From assembly GCA_022225965.2 (NCBI GenBank), contig JAKJXP020000001.1:930001-994000 (forward strand): a stretch of 64,000 bases of DNA, given 5' to 3'. Source of the DNA: Diatrype stigma. Lineage: Eukaryota; Ascomycota; Sordariomycetes; Xylariales; Diatrypaceae. Below are positions 45,625-59,816 of the stretch, in pieces. Each line of letters opens with the position of its first letter. The first letter of the stretch is position 1. The notes under the pieces were generated by a model. The model was given only the letters and a program-made list of their open reading frames with translations, was not told the DNA's origin and searched no databases. The position numbers and the translations under genes were made by a program.

Positions 45625-46249
45625 AAGTGATCTTATAGAATAACTAAATTTACATAAATGCCGATACTATATAGTGTATGGAACGGCTGGAATATCGAGG
45701 AACAGGCCCGGATGGACAGGCCCAAAACAAAGCGCGAACGTATTAGGGTTTAATATAGGAAAGGGTTTTTATTTTCCCGACGAATAATTATTTCCCTCCG
45801 GAATTTCGCTACTTATCCGTTGCCTATCCTTTAAAACGGGATCCAGAAATGTTGTTTTATTTCTTCGCCGTTGGCCCGTATAGGCAAGCCTTTTCGATAA
45901 AGGCTGCGAAATTTCGGTAGCCATTATGGCCAAAGAGTTCGTTCGTCTCGCGCCCGTACCGGATCCTTAAGGACCGGAGGGTGCCCTAAAAGAGGTCGCA
46001 TAATGCCACGTAGCCTGGTTCTTTCGTCGCTTTACAGCGATAACGGCACCTATCGGGATTAAAGTAATTAAAGCGTCTATGGTAGCTAACGAAATCCCCG
46101 TATCCGGAGCGTTTTGCGAAAAAGCGGTACAATGTTATACGGACAAAGAAAAGCTTTTTAAAGGGCTTGCTTATTTCGAATCCCCATTGTTAATATAAAA
46201 GGGGTATATTGCGAAACTACCAGGTAAAAAATACGAATAAACGTTTCTT

Positions 46250-49200
46250 CCGGCTAATGCGTCTAAAGTAAATAAGAATTATGGTACCGGTAATGTAATC
46301 GTTATTATCGATGGCCGGCCGTTCCGCGCCTAACTTAGCTTGGACATCTGCGGCCTCGTTGCCTTCGATTTCGACGTACCCGGAAGCCCACTAAACGGAA
46401 AAAAAATAAGAAAAAGGGCGTATTCGAAAAACAGCCTAATGGAAGCCTAAAAAGTCTCGTTAAGAATTATCCGATAAATGTCCGAAAATATATCGAATAA
46501 TTGCCGTATTGTCGATATAAAAGTATAGGCCTATAAAAAGGGGGTCCAGATTATATCATACGTTTTTTGCTTATTATACCGCTTTGCGCGCAATTATTAC
46601 TTTACCGTCGAAAACTTTTGCGTTTAGAAATAATCCATTAGCTACATATAAGCGTTTGCTACCTTAATAAGCGACAAAGCCCCAATTAATTCGATCGACC
46701 CTAAAGCCATCAAAGTAAATAACCAGGTCTCGAAAGGAAACGGATTTAAGCCACCTTTTATGGGCGTTTTTTTTTTTTTTTTTTTATCGGCTAAAACGGA
46801 TAGCGGCTTATTTAGCCATTTCCTATTTAGAAATAAAGGACGGGAGCATTTTGCCGCTAAATTCGACGCCAGTTGCAATCGCGTGGATTAACGTTTTCTT
46901 GGTTAATTGGTACGCTATACGACCGGATAAGCCGGATTCAGGCTACGGAACCGGATAGCGTATCGTTTTCGTATCTGCTCGTATATTATTTCCGTAAGGG
47001 AAATGCCGGATTTACGATACAAAATGGGAATATTAATAATGCGTTAAATTGGAAATATTGCTTTAGCGGCGATTTTAAGTGGCTTATCGGAAATTACGAA
47101 GTATTTTAGGACGCCTGTAAACGCGAGGCCCTGTTTTTTAACCGCCGGGCGCTTTTTCTTTGGGTATTAGGCTTTTGCGCCATAAGTGGTTATCGGAAAT
47201 ATATAAGTTTTTGCTGCCATTACGGTTTTATTTGGTAATAATCCTTTTGCTATTTTATTAAGGTAACGGATATAATTAACGGCGCATAAGGCCTTAATAA
47301 TTCACTTAAATGCGTATTTCTTAAAGCTAAGCTTGGAATCGAAAGAAACTTTTAGCCATTTAATTGCTCCATTAAATAAATATATTTTAAATTTTCCCGC
47401 AATAACTGGTACATTTAAAGGGGTCCGGCTTTTATGGAAATGCTTAAGGTCGTTTTTGGCTGAATCGAAAGTAAGGGCGTTTTTTCGTTCCCAATTAAAG
47501 GTATTCAAAACATCGGCTATTAATAAAGTAAAGGTTTTTGTTATGGTTTTATTTATACGTAATATTGCTATATCGTCGGCATACTTAAAACGGATTAATG
47601 GAATGCCTTTCCGAAAGAAAGGTTTCGTATATAGCATAAATAATATTGGAAACATTAGGAAGCCTTAGGAAATACCGCAAAACAAAGGGCCGGAATCCGT
47701 AATAACATTTTCCATTCGTATAAATGCGGAACGGTTGGTCATAAACGAATCGATCCATTTAATTAATAAATAATCCTATTTTTATTGTCGCAATTAAAGT
47801 ACCAATTTGTTACGCAGTATCGCGTTAAAAGCGTTAGTAACGTTTAAAATTAAAAGCGACGCAATTTTATTTTAAACGAAGGCTGCTTTTACGTTATATA
47901 TAACGCATATTGCCAGGTTTAAGGCCGACCTTTTAGGTAAGGTTCCGAATTATTAGGTATTAATAATATTTTTGCAAATGGCTATTATCGATATGCGTTT
48001 AGTAATTAACCGTTTTAGGCCTTTGCCGAAAAAAAAAAAAAAGAAATAAAGCGTTAAGATTTTACTGCCGTAAAGTCGAACTTATTCATTTTTAGGAATA
48101 TAACGACCTCGGCGATACGGAACGGCATTAAATGGTATCCATGTCGTAAATATTTTTCGTAAAGCGTACGGATTGCGTTTTTAATAACCGGCCATGCGTA
48201 TTAAAATAATAGGGCCGTTAATCCGTTTTTTTTCGGAACCGTATTAGAGGTTTTGATATAAACGTTTTTAGCTTTCGCTATCGTAACCGATGGATCCTAA
48301 GAAATGGGCTTATGCGTATATACGGATGCCCGAAAGTCGGAGGCGAAGGGATTAAGGTCGTAAGGCTTAAGCGGGCGCTACGGGTCCTTAATGTTTTCGC
48401 CGTCGGCCTAAAAAACAAGGACCTTATACCGGAAAAAGTAAATTTTTCCTTTCGTATCGGTTATTATTCGGTTTCCGTTTATTATTAAGAAGGTTCGGAA
48501 ATTGTTTTTAAATTTATATTAGCTTATTATATTATAAATTAATTTGTTTAAAATGGCGTTAGCTATCCGTCGTTTTTAATATAACTTTTTTATGCATCGA
48601 ATAATGGATTTGTATTCCTTTGCCGTATTCGGATCCGGGATTTTATTTTTTGTTACCGATTAATGCATTCGTTTAATAACCTTATTGCATTTGTCGGTCC
48701 ATTAAAATGCGTTTCGTTCGCGATTATGTCTGGACTTATTCGACGCTTTTATTGCCCGATTAAATGTATTTAATAAGCAGCAGATTAAATTTTCGCATTC
48801 CTATATTAACGCAAATACGGCTGGCTATTTTGTTTAATATGTATGGATAAATTAAAAAAAATTCAAAGCCGCGTTTTAAAAAAAAATAAGCTTCGGCTTA
48901 AGGACCTTAACAGGTTTGCTCATTAATATTCTGCCGATTAAGATATAATGGTCCGAATTAATATATATGTCGTTATTTACTTTAACCGAGCTTCCTGGAA
49001 TATTAAATGCTATAAGGTTAATGGTATTTTCCAAATAATACGTAAATTTATTTCCGTTAAAGACTTAAAGGTTTTAGCTTTCGAATTAATTTGCTACTTT
49101 TTATTCGGAATCGTTATATCGCCTGCGTTATTGCGGTTATTACGTTTAATATATTGCGTTAAAGTTGCTTGCTATTATTTTTCGAAGGCTTGGCTTTTAT

Positions 49201-49740
49201 TGTTCGAATTCCGTTAATAACGCGTAAAATATGCCGCCGTTTAAATAAATATTTCCAATAATAACGTCGTTAATTTATATCATTATCGCATTTTTAATAA
49301 CGAAAGGGCGTAATTATGCAATATTAAGCCGTAAATCTTTTCGGACGTATATAAATATTTTAAAATATTCCGTTTAATTTTTTTCCAATAAAAACGTATC
49401 ATATCGGAAATAAGTTTTGATTTATTTTTTGCCATGAAACGTTATTATTTATGGCTTTTATATTAATACGACGTCCGCTTTTGCGTTGTCCGCCGTTTTA
49501 AATGCTATATCGTATATAATGCCTTTTTTTTTATTTTTACGGATATTAACTTATATTATAAACAGCTATTTAAAAAATTAGGCGATGCTGCTATAAAAAG
49601 GCCGGGATCGTTCCGTTATTCCCAGCGGTCGTAGAAATCTGCTTTTTCCCGAATATGCCGCGTCCTTTTTTTTTCGTCGATTTCCTAACTGTAAAGGTCG
49701 GATTTTTTTTAAAGGGGAATCATTTTACGTAGGCGGGAAA
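46250..49740 (-). pseudogene. LINE-E ORF2 (EN-RT-RNase H)
   Basis: EN at about 49520-48650. RT at about 48400-46900, with a 117-codon open block (47655-47302) containing 'FPILFMLYTKPFF', catalytic YADD at 47583-47572 and 'WLKVSFDSKLSFKKY'. RNase H at about 46740-46290, with the 'GYVEIEGNEAADV'-like box at about 46388-46345. Presence of RNase H after RT fits the Tad1/I group. It would nick the target and reverse transcribe the element, and probably the SINE RNA, at the nick. It carries many stops and is dead, but is the best guide for the family. Confidence 0.82.
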
Positions 49741-49749
49741 TATTTGCTA

Positions 49750-51816
49750 ATTTATCGATATCGTCGTTAGCCCCTACTATAAAGGCACTTTTGGCGATGG
49801 CTTTACGGAATCGAATCTAGCGCTTATCCGTTACCTGGATAACGTTTAGGATAAGGAGGCCCGCCGGAATGGGGTATTCCTTTATTTCCCCTTCGTCGTC
49901 GTATAAGGAGTCGTCCCTTTTTTTTTTTCGGCGTCGTCGATATAAACGTTTTCGTCGTTTTTCCTGCCGTTTTTTATATTCCTAGTTACGTTAATAGCAG
50001 CAGCAGTAACAATAATAATAACGATATAAACAGGAACGGAAACGGGGGCGAAAATAAAAGGTTAAGGTAATATCCGTCGTGCTATTTGTAACGACGGAAG
50101 GGAAAAAGGCAATCGAGGTCTCCTAGGGGTCCTGGGGCCCGCCGGAATAAGAAATCCCATAGGGTTATTCTTTTTTTTTGTTCTTATGGCGGATACCGAG
50201 GTCTAAGTTTGGGCCTGGGCCTAAATCGATACTTAGGCCTAAGCCGGTTATGCCGGTTGGGTCTTTTTTTTTTCCCGCAGCACTTTGTTATATTATTATT
50301 CATCCAGTTATCGTATTTCGGCTAATTATTATTTAATTGGCCGGACGATTTTGCCGTTTTTCCTTATTGGTCGGGCCGGGCATGTTAACGAATCGAACTT
50401 ATAAGGACCGCAATAATTAAGGCACTTAACTTTATTTTCGCAAATGCCCTTTTAATGGGTAGCTTTATATATTTTATAACCCTTGCTACATTATTAATAA
50501 CATAAGTCGTTATTGCAATATCGCCTATTATAAAAGCCTAAATAAATTTAATACTAAGTAATTTTAAAAACCCTGGTAATAAGTTTTTCCGAACGAAAGC
50601 CAAATACCCTAAAGCGTTTAACGACTTAAGGAAATGCCACGATCCATTCCTAAATCGGAACGTCCGGCACTTACCGCTTAAAGCGATATAAGGAAATGGA
50701 ATTAACGTCCGTTTAAGTTACGACTTTAGTCTTAATAACCGTATTTATAAACTAAGGGCCTATATGGATACGGAATTTCTTAGGGATCCCAATTAAGATA
50801 TATATATACCAATCCTTGGTTTTTTTAATAACTAGGCCCTTTATTTTAAAGGCTTCGTTGAGGATGTATTGCCTAGCAGTGTTATTACGGGGGCGTATCG
50901 CTTATTCGGTTTTAACTTTTTGGGCATTAATAACTTCATATAGGTTAAGCTTTAAAGTATCCACTATTGTGGCTTATACGTCCGTAAGTCGTAAAGCGTA
51001 TTATGAGTAATTAGGGGTAAGTCGGAGAAAAAGGCGGTTGTCGGCTTTTTCCGCGGGCTGGGGTTGTATTGGTCGGTTAAGGCTAGGGCCTGCAGGTTGC
51101 ATGCCTTTTTTCTTAGGTTTTCTTGCCACGTTAGTCCAAATTTGGGCTTTTTCATTCCTAAGGCGGGCTGCTGCTGCGTACGATTGGGGCTGGAAGCGAA
51201 ATAATATAAACGGCGATGGCGCTGATATGGCCGTATTTTCTAAAGGGTGCGATGCAAAGGATATACGTCGCTCGCGGGATAAGGGCGTGCTTTTAGGGAA
51301 TTCGTTAAAGACGAGGTCGATGGGATTTTCCGGCGGTATTAGCGGGGAAAGAGCGTAACGGGAAATAACTAGGCCACCTATTTTAAAGCGCGTAACGTAA
51401 AAAGGAAAAGGAAAAAAGTTTTCCGGGCTTTTTGTATTAACCAGGCTTACGATTAATTGTTTAATTTATTAATGCGCCAGCCGGGCCCATTATTAATGTA
51501 TAAACATGGGTTATTAAAATGCATTTCGGGCGGTATCGAGAAATAGAAAATAAGTTATAAACATCTCGAACTTGACTCGGATATTTTGTTCCTTTTTTTT
51601 ATGCATTATTTTGATTGCAGCCAAAATAGAATTTGCTAGGGGGTCTTTAAGGGTTCTTAAGGGGAATTGAATAAGGAGGTTTCCCTGGGACTTATGTTTT
51701 TTCGGGATACCAGGCCTTGCTGCTGCCGTTTTTTCGTTTGGCTTTTTCAAAACGAAAGGAATAGCCTTTAGGTTATTGCCGTTATTGTTATTATTAGCTA
51801 TCGTAAATGGATTCAT
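49750..51816 (-). pseudogene. LINE-E ORF1 (gag-like, zinc knuckles)
   Basis: Met at 51816, then an Asn-rich stretch and a 100-codon open block to 51514 (MNPFTIANNN..). Further on there is the 'KADNRLFLRL' and 'NAQKVKTE.AIRPR' region (about 51020-50900), typical of Tad1 ORF1 proteins. Cys/His zinc-knuckle positions lie at about 50480-50330 ('KVKCLNYCGPYK'). The C-terminal part has a hydrophobic Leu run and a helical segment with 'DDIDKLA' (about 49740-49760). The end is not resolved. Confidence 0.72.
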
Positions 51817-52043
51817 AGGTATAACGGGAGCCGGTCTTTTAAAACCTGTTCCAGGTGTTTGTTGCGGGGGGGTTAAGGGCCGCTAAGGATGAACGGTATC
51901 CGATATCCTCGAGGGGTTTGCCTAATCCAAAGGCAAGTATAAGGATAAAGCTTACGATATAAAAGAGAACTGTATAAAAAAGAGTCTTGGCAAAATATAG
52001 GGGTAAGAAAAGAAAGTTATAAAAGGATGTCCTTATACCGAAG

Positions 52044-52144
52044 GTCCGTATTAAGAATAAACCTGGTATTTAATTTATTAATGCGAAGTATTTCTGGATC
52101 CCGGAATTCGAAATAGCCCTATTAGACGCATACTTAATCCAAAA
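52044..52144. other. Host spacer between LINE-E and LINE-F
   Basis: About 100 bp, continuous with 45301-45516 before LINE-E inserted. No gene seen; contains ctggatcccggaattcg. Moderately RIPed. Confidence 0.5.
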
Positions 52145-53212
52145 CATCCTCTTATAATTCTCGTTTCTTACCCTTATATTTTGTTAAGACTTATTTTTGC
52201 TTAGTTCTTATACATATCGTAAGCTTTATTACTCGTATCCTTAAATTAAGCATACCCCCGAAAATAGCGGACCTTCGCTTTTCTTAACGGCCTATAACGC
52301 CGTTATAATTCCTACAACCTTCCGAAGCAGCCAAATAATCGCCTTTTTATACGCATCGGCCCCGATTATATATGGCATAACTTTCGGCTATAAAACGTCC
52401 GAATCAATTTAATAAATATATTTAAATTAAACCTTAAAGAAATTACCGATATTCAAAAAATAAAAACAGAATAAGCAATACGCTTTCGTAATAATACAGC
52501 CCGTTAATACATATTAAAAGCAATAACGACGGCTAGCGATTTAAGATTTAAAAAAAGGCATAACAGTAATTCATATACGTATTAATAAGGATTCCCGAAA
52601 CCTTTATAATACTAGCAGGCCATTAATCTATCGATAAAATTATTAACGCGGAAATTACGGCGCAAATTAATGCCAAACCCGTAACGCTTTATCGATTAAA
52701 GAAATATATTCTTGGCGCCTTTATTTAAAAATGAATTGCTGCATTTATATAACCGGTTAAGAAATTCCGGATCTTTGAATTAAGGCCATCCAAGCTATTA
52801 ACGAAAACCCCAAAAATTACCCAATGCGATACATATTTCGGATTTTACGATGTCAGAAATTATATAAATAAATTAAGATATAGGAAATGTAACAAAACAA
52901 AAAAATTATACCCATTTATAAAAAATAAATACGTTTATAAAAGCAACGTAAAATGTTTTAATTATAAAGGCCCTTATTTCTTTAATTTTATAACATGCCC
53001 GGTCCGCCTAATTAAACGGAAAGGCAAAATAATTCGACCCATTAAAAAGTAATTCGTAAATATCCAATAATTAAACGAATAAACTTATAACGTTATCCTT
53101 AAAGAAAAAAAGGCATTAAAGGCGGCGCAAACATAAGCGTAAGTCTTTTAAATTACGTAATTTATTTAAGCCGCATAATTTACGCATTCCTATTCGGAAA
53201 ATCCATAATATC
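52145..53212 (+). mobile_element. LINE-F, 5' segment (5' UTR and start of ORF1)
   Basis: Starts catcctcttataattctcgtttcttac, the family's 5' end. Runs into ORF1 (start near 52330) and stops at AAATCCATAATATC (53199-53212), where LINE-G inserted. It continues at 59817. Zinc-knuckle-like sequence is near 52960-53000. Confidence 0.8.
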
Positions 53213-53419
53213 ATCCTTTTATAACTTTCTTTTCCTATTCCTATATTCTGTTAAGATTCGTTTTAGCATAGTTCTTATATATATCGTAAGCTTTACTGCT
53301 CGTACCTTTGGATTAGGCATACCCCCGAGGATGGCGGACCCTTGCCTTTCTTAGCGGCCTATAACGCCGCTATAACTTCCATAACCCTTAAGAGCTGGAT
53401 TTAAGAAACCGGCTTTTAC

Positions 53420-55480
53420 GATACCCAAAAACCCTTCCGCATTCGCGAAGGGCCATGCTATTTAGGAAGCCATGCCTATAAACCTACGTCGAAATGGCAA
53501 CCTAAGGACTTATAAATCCATTACGTTTAAAAGATACAAGTCCGGCGGAAATTTGGAATTTCCCTTATTCGGGGCCCCAAAGAATCCCTTTTTAAATTCG
53601 TTTTTAATTACCGTTAGAGATTTACGTAAAAAAAAGAAGCTAATATGCGTATTAAATTCGAAGTATTTATTACTTTATTATCGTATTTGAATACGGCATT
53701 TAAGGTCTTTTAACGTCCAGCGCATATTTAATGGATTAAGTTGGCCCATTAATATATTAAGAGATTCATTACTGAATTGGCGAACTTAAATTATTCGGAT
53801 AATGCGGTTATATTTCTATAACGCCCGATAATAAAGGCAGCAAAACTAATACAATCCAAATATATAACTTTAACTTTTCCTATAAAGACTTTGGAAATAA
53901 TAAACGAATTAAAAAATAAATATTTTTTGGATATTTCATTTATTATAAGGCCGTTTATATTTATACCCGTACTTTTTCTTATTAAAGAAAAACGTATTTC
54001 GTTTTTTTCCTAGGCTACTGTATCTTTTGCAGCAATACTCCTTGCTTTTATATACGCGGCAGCGGCGGCATCTTTAATAAGATAGCATAAAGAATGGAAT
54101 GTCGTCGATTCCAAAGCCAAAAGGGCCAAAGGTAAAAATAAACCCATTTCCATTCCTAATGGAAATAAGCCAGATAATCGCCTTTTCGTACGTATCGGTT
54201 CCGATTACGTATGGCATAACTTCCGGTTATAAAACGTTCGAGCCAATTTAATGGATATATTTAAATTAAACCTTAAGGAAATTACCGATACTTAAAAGGT
54301 AAAGACAGGCTGGGTAATACGTTTTCGTAATAATATAGCCCGTTAATATATATTAAAAGCAATAATAACGGCCAATAACTTAAAATTAAAAAAGGCATAA
54401 TAGTAATTCATAGACGTATTAATAGGGATTTCCGAAACCTTTATGATATTAGCCGGTTATTAATTTATCGATAAGGTTATTAATACTAAAGTTACGACGT
54501 AAACCAGTATTAAATTAGTAATATTTTATCGGTCGAAAAAACATATTCCTGGCGTTTTTATTTAAGAATGAATCGTTATATTTACGTAACCGATTAAGAA
54601 ATTTCGGGTATTTGGATCGAAACTATTTAAGTTGTTAATAAAAAATCCGAAAATTATTTAATGCAATATATACTTCGGATTTTACGATAATAGGAATTGT
54701 ATAAATAAATTAAGACATAAAAAAGATGGCAAAACTAAAAAATTATATTTATTTATAAAAAATAAAAACGTTTACGAAAGTAACGTAAAGTGCTTTAATT
54801 ATAAAGGCCTTTATTTTTTAAATTTTATAACATGCTTTATCCGGTTAATTAAACGGAAGGGCAAAATAATTCGACCCATTAAAAAGCAATTCGTAAATAT
54901 CCGATAATTAAATAAATAAGCCTATAATGCCGCTTTTAAGGAAAAAAAAAGGCGTTAAAAAAACGCAGGCATAGGCGCAGGCTTAAATTTAAGTTATGTA
55001 ACCGGCTTAAATATAATCCGCCTAAATTGCATATTTTACGTATCCTTATTTAAAAAATCCATAACATTTGGAAAATGCCGAAATGGATTTCTTTGATTTT
55101 CTTACGCCAATAGCCCGACGAAATAAAGAAATAGTTCGCCGTTTATAAAAATAACGTTTTATTATAGAATAACAGGAATGCATTAAAGACATATTAACAA
55201 TATACGAATAATAACTGGTTCTTATTTAAATATAAAGACGGCGAATATAAGAAACCGAATAAATTAATATGCCGATAATGGCATTAACGGCTATTTCGGT
55301 TACGGCTACGGCTATAAAAATATCCGGAAAATAAGAAACATTCCGACCGGTCCGATCGGCCTTTTAAAGGCGACGGCACCGCTTATATTTTCCTTTTTCC
55401 CGATTCATGGCCATAAATGCGGAGAAAAAAAGGAACGACGCCCCGAATTCGGACGAAAACGAAAACGAACTTATTTAAGC
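53420..55480 (+). pseudogene. LINE-G ORF1 (gag-like)
   Basis: Start by alignment with LINE-E. The zinc-knuckle region lies near 54780-54870: 'KCFNYKGLYFLNFITCF' reads as a Cys/His knuckle with several Cys changed to Tyr by G-to-A. Many RIP stops; the order matches LINE-E ORF1. Confidence 0.65.
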
Positions 55481-55779
55481 ATTACCCTTTTTTATATAAT
55501 CCGCGGTATTAGCATTAATAATAGGCCATCGTAAAAAATACATCATTAACATCATAATAGGCCTTTTAAACCTAAAGGTATATAAAGCGGCGGAAAAAAA
55601 ATCCCGGAAATTGGCAAATCAGATTATTAGCGCTTTTTTTCGATAAACCGACAACTACGACGAATTCGTTAATATTTTTAAACCTAATCGTTATTATGAT
55701 ATTAACGACGTATAATACGCGGCTAAAAAAAACAATTTTTGGCCTTTAATAAACGCATTAGCGATATACTTTGGTAATA

Positions 55780-58700
55780 ACGAAACGGAAACGTTATAAC
55801 CAAAATAATAATAAAATTTCCAGATTATTTAAAATAATGCAAATAAATATCCGAAAAAAGGGTCCTATTTATGATATAGCTTTTTATACGGCTTAATTTG
55901 TTTAGGCCGACGTAATATTTATTTAAAAATCTTGGATTATTACGTTCGTTAAATAACAAATTAAGATATACTTTAAATACGATATATTTTCCTTAACGGA
56001 AAACTGGGTAATCATTTTCTTTTGAGTTTTAATATATATCCGTAAAGAATTTATTTTAAACGTAATATAATCCCGATTATTCGTTTTTCGAGACGCATAT
56101 ATCGTATAAGTTAACGATGTTATTATTGGCAATATTTATTTAAATAATAACGCATTATACGAATTACTTAAGTGCCTAAATTAATAAGAATTAGGACCAA
56201 ACCGCGTAATAGCGGAAGATTTTAATATTATTTATTAACTATAATAGCCTTTTCGTAAAAGAAAATACGATGGCCCAAGGCAAAAAGTAATCGATTAATT
56301 CGAGGCCTAGGAATTTTAAGTATATAATAATGGTTAATCTACGAATTAATATGGCAATATTATTAATCCTTTTATATTTAACATTTTAAGCATTACGGTT
56401 TAAATAAAAGATACGTTATATATTAATTCGGACCATTATATTATATTGGATTAAATCCCGATAAGCAAAATATCGCGATTATTTAAGGACAAATTTAATA
56501 TTTCGTTAAAGGAAATATTACGTTTCGTTTAATTAATACGTATTTATTAAACCGAAATACTTTTTATTCCGGACTTAGCAAAAAAAATAAAGGCCTTAAT
56601 AGATAGATTCTTATAGGTTTTTATTATAGCCATAAGAATTATAAGAAAAATACGTTATAATAAAAAAAGAAATGCTTCGTAATAAAACGACGAATACGAA
56701 TTTATAACGGCCTTATTGCGGGCTTCGGTATGCGCAAATAACGGCATATCCGAATCGGAAATAATAAAAAAATACCGCAATATAGTTAAAAAAGCGAAAA
56801 AATAGTATTAAAAACGGCGGATTAATGGCGCATTAAAGGATAAATTTATTTATAATATTATAAGCTAGCATAAACTTAAAGATAATTTTTGCGCCTTTTT
56901 AATAACGAATAACGGCAAAGTAATTACGAACATATTAGGAAAAATCGAATTTTTTCGGCAAAAAATGCTGGTTCCATGAATAAACGGAAATAACATAAAG
57001 AACCCTTAAAGGCCGTTAAAGCCGGCCGATTTCGATTTATTTTCGGCCGATTTTAACGCAATAACATATATTTACGACTTTATTTTTTAAAATTGGAAAA
57101 TAATACTGACGGAAACGGAATACGTATGTATCAAAACGGCGAATACGGTCCCGGATAAGAACGGCTTAAGTGCTATCTTGTTTTAATTCGTATGGCCAGT
57201 TTTTAACGGATCCATTCGGACGTTATATGAAGGTTGCTTTAAATATGGCTATTATTTTATTTCATTTCGAACGGCGAAAGTGATAATATTTCTTAAAATC
57301 GGCAAGAACGATTTTATTAAAATTAAGTTTTAAAGGTTTTTTTTTTGTCCTATTTCGATAAAAGGCTGGAAAAACTTATAGCTCGGCGTATATTAATAGT
57401 TGCCATTAAAATTAAAGTAATTAATATCTAATAATTCGGCGCGTTATTTAAACGTTCGGCATTAAATCTAGCCGTTTGCGTTATATATAACGTAAAATTA
57501 GCATTCGCCCAAAATAAAGTGGCGTTTTTATTTACGATAAACGTTTTCGGGACTTTTAATGCGGTATTTCGAAAGCGATTAATTTTGAAGTTAAAGCAAT
57601 AAGGCTGAAATAAATGGTTCGTATATTAAGTAAATTTATTTATAATTAATCGATTAACTTTTATACGAATGGAAAACGCTATTATTAATATGAAACCTTT
57701 TATATATAACGTATTATAAGGCTTGCTTATTTTTTTTATTTTTTTATGTTATATACGGAGCCTTTGTTCCGAAAAGGTTTTCCGTTGTTTAGGTTTAAAT
57801 ATATAAACGATATTGCGATTATTTAAATGGGTCGTATTACGAAAAAGATATTGGCTTTTTTAAAGGAGAATATGCGAAATATTTTAATATGAAATAAAAA
57901 TAACGCATTTATTTTCGATTTAATTAAGAGCAACCTGTAATATTTTTATAAAAGTTGCGTATCGTATAAAACCTTAATGCGCGCTGTTAAGTATTTTACG
58001 GTTAAAATTAACGGCGAATCCATTCGTTGGTTAAGGGTTTTTTTTGATACTAAACTCGATTTTAAGGAATATACGCGTAAATGGGCTATTAAGGCTTTAC
58101 GTATGGCTAATTATATCCGGTATTTAAATAAGGTTATTTATGGTATTTTATTAAACAAAATAATAATGGCGATTAAAACGTATGTATTATCGATAGCGAC
58201 ATATAGAACCGAGGCTTAATATTTAAAATTAAAGCGTTCCGTTATTAAGGAAGAAGGCCTAGTATAAATATAAGTATTTGGGTATTTTAATATTATTAAT
58301 AAATTATTTAAGGTAATAATATGCGTAATCCTATCGGCTTAAAGAATTATTTGCGTTCTTATATTATATGAAAAGGCTGGCTTGTTTTTTATTAAGATAA
58401 TATACGAATAAATACGATTGCGATATGCCGTGCGTTTGCGTATATTCGATTTTGTATATTTAATGGTTATACGGTTTTAATAATTTAAAAACAAATGGCT
58501 TATTTAATTGCAGTTCGTTATAGACTTAGTCGGAAAGTATTTACGTTTTTTGTTTTTGGAAAAGAAGTAGTTAATCCGTTCGTTTTTGCTTTTGACCGAT
58601 AAAAAGAGGGGCAAGGAAAAGCATATAAAATGGGTTTTTTTTTTCGATTTTGTTGTTTATTTTGATGGTTTTAGGGTTAATCGTATAGGCTGGGGCTTTA

Positions 58701-59280
58701 TTGTTTATTAAGGCGGCCGACGTATTTACGTTTTTTATGAATTATTGCTTAATATAAAAGTTTTCGATAGAAAGGTCGTTGCCGCCTGATAAGCAGTTTA
58801 ATGGATAAAAGATAATTGATATAACCTGAATATTCCTTTTTTAGGCATATATTTTTGTATCGATAATATTGCAATTATTCGGTGCTTTATGGATAACGTT
58901 TTGGATAATTTTTAAAGCGATTTCTTTTAGTTTTACGAAGCTATCGTACGTATTCGTTTTAGGGCTTTTTTTATTTAATGGGCCCTTGGATATGTCGATA
59001 TCGAAGGAAACGAAGCAGCAAACGCCTAGATTAAGCTTAGGGTTAATCTTCTTGTCGATTACGTATTCGACGACGACGATTTTTTTCGAGCCATGATTTT
59101 TATATATTTTCGACGTATTAATAAGAAAAAGCGTTTATTCGTTTTTTCGATATGGTAATTACGTAATATTTCTTTTTCATATATACGCTAGGAATTTAAA
59201 ACAAATAAATTCCTTAAAGAACTTATTTTTATTTAACCGATATTTTATCGCTTTTTCGCGAAACGTTTCGGCTACGGAAA
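55780..59280 (+). pseudogene. LINE-G ORF2 (EN-RT-RNase H)
   Basis: EN at about 55850-56550 ('GPNRVIAEDFNII'-like box near 56190-56235). RT at about 56950-58200: 'FMLYTEPLFRKG' near 57750-57780, catalytic YIND at 57800-57811, then an 80-codon open block (57977-58219) with 'WLRVFFDTKLDFKEY'. RNase H at about 58640-59050: 'VVYFDGFR', 'CIDNIAII' and 'LGYVDIEGNEAANA' (about 58983-59025), which is a nearly complete RNase H signature. Stops elsewhere are RIP-type. Confidence 0.8.
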
Positions 59281-59816
59281 TTTCGTTCCGTATTATCGAC
59301 GATTTAATTATCTTAAGATGAAATGTTTTTGCCGGTACGGAAAAAAAAAAAACTTCCGGTTATATCGTTTAATGCAACCTATTTTAAGGCGTCCTTAAGA
59401 TATTAAGTATCCGCCAAAAACGCGAAGCGGAAAGATTTTTTGGTTATAATAGCTATAGGAATTTCGTCGCCTTTCTTAAGAAGGCATATTTATATTAATA
59501 AATAATACGAAATAATAATACGCTAGGTCCGACCTAAATTAAGATAAAACGGTAAGGCCCTAAAGAAAAATATAACCGATTAATGAAAAATAAAAACCGT
59601 TCTTAGTTATATTTTCCTAAAGTCCTATTAATACGTTTGCGTTTTATTTCGGACATACGTTCTTAATATTCTAACCGTTTTATATATTATATAATGTCGG
59701 ACCTTATAATTAGCCTAGTCTTTCGCAGTTTTATTTAATACTTTTTACGGGGGTAAATAATTAAATAAACAAATCCATCCGAACAAAAAAAATACATTAT
59801 CATTATTATTATTATC

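Larger units (their letters stand above)
45531..52029 (-). mobile_element. LINE-E, uninterrupted full-length Tad1-like LINE, 6,499 bp
   Basis: Reference copy of the family. Perfect 14-bp TSD TCCTTATACCGAAG (45517-45530 and 52030-52043). 3' end at 45531 (ATGATAATGATGATGATG tail), 5' end ..aaagttataaaaggatg at 52029. Order on the minus strand: short 5' UTR, ORF1, ORF2 (EN, RT, RNase H), about 0.5-kb 3' UTR. It is the least RIPed full-length copy: the catalytic YADD is intact and frames of 100-117 codons survive. No insertions. Confidence 0.9.
53213..59816 (+). mobile_element. LINE-G, full-length Tad1-like LINE, 6.6 kb
   Basis: Inserted in LINE-F. TSD AAATCCATAATATC (53199-53212) and AAATTCATAATATC (59817-59830), one C/T change. 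5' end atccttttataactttc; 3' end caaatccatccgaac..aatacattatc with ATT triplets. Heavily RIPed: the catalytic box is YIND. No nested insertions. Confidence 0.87.

Noticed and set aside
47333..47668. 111-codon plus-strand frame in LINE-E
   Set aside because: Antisense shadow of the RT catalytic block with YADD on the minus strand.
51038..51358. 106-codon plus-strand frame in LINE-E
   Set aside because: Antisense shadow of LINE-E ORF1, whose minus-strand zinc-knuckle and gag-like boxes are clear.
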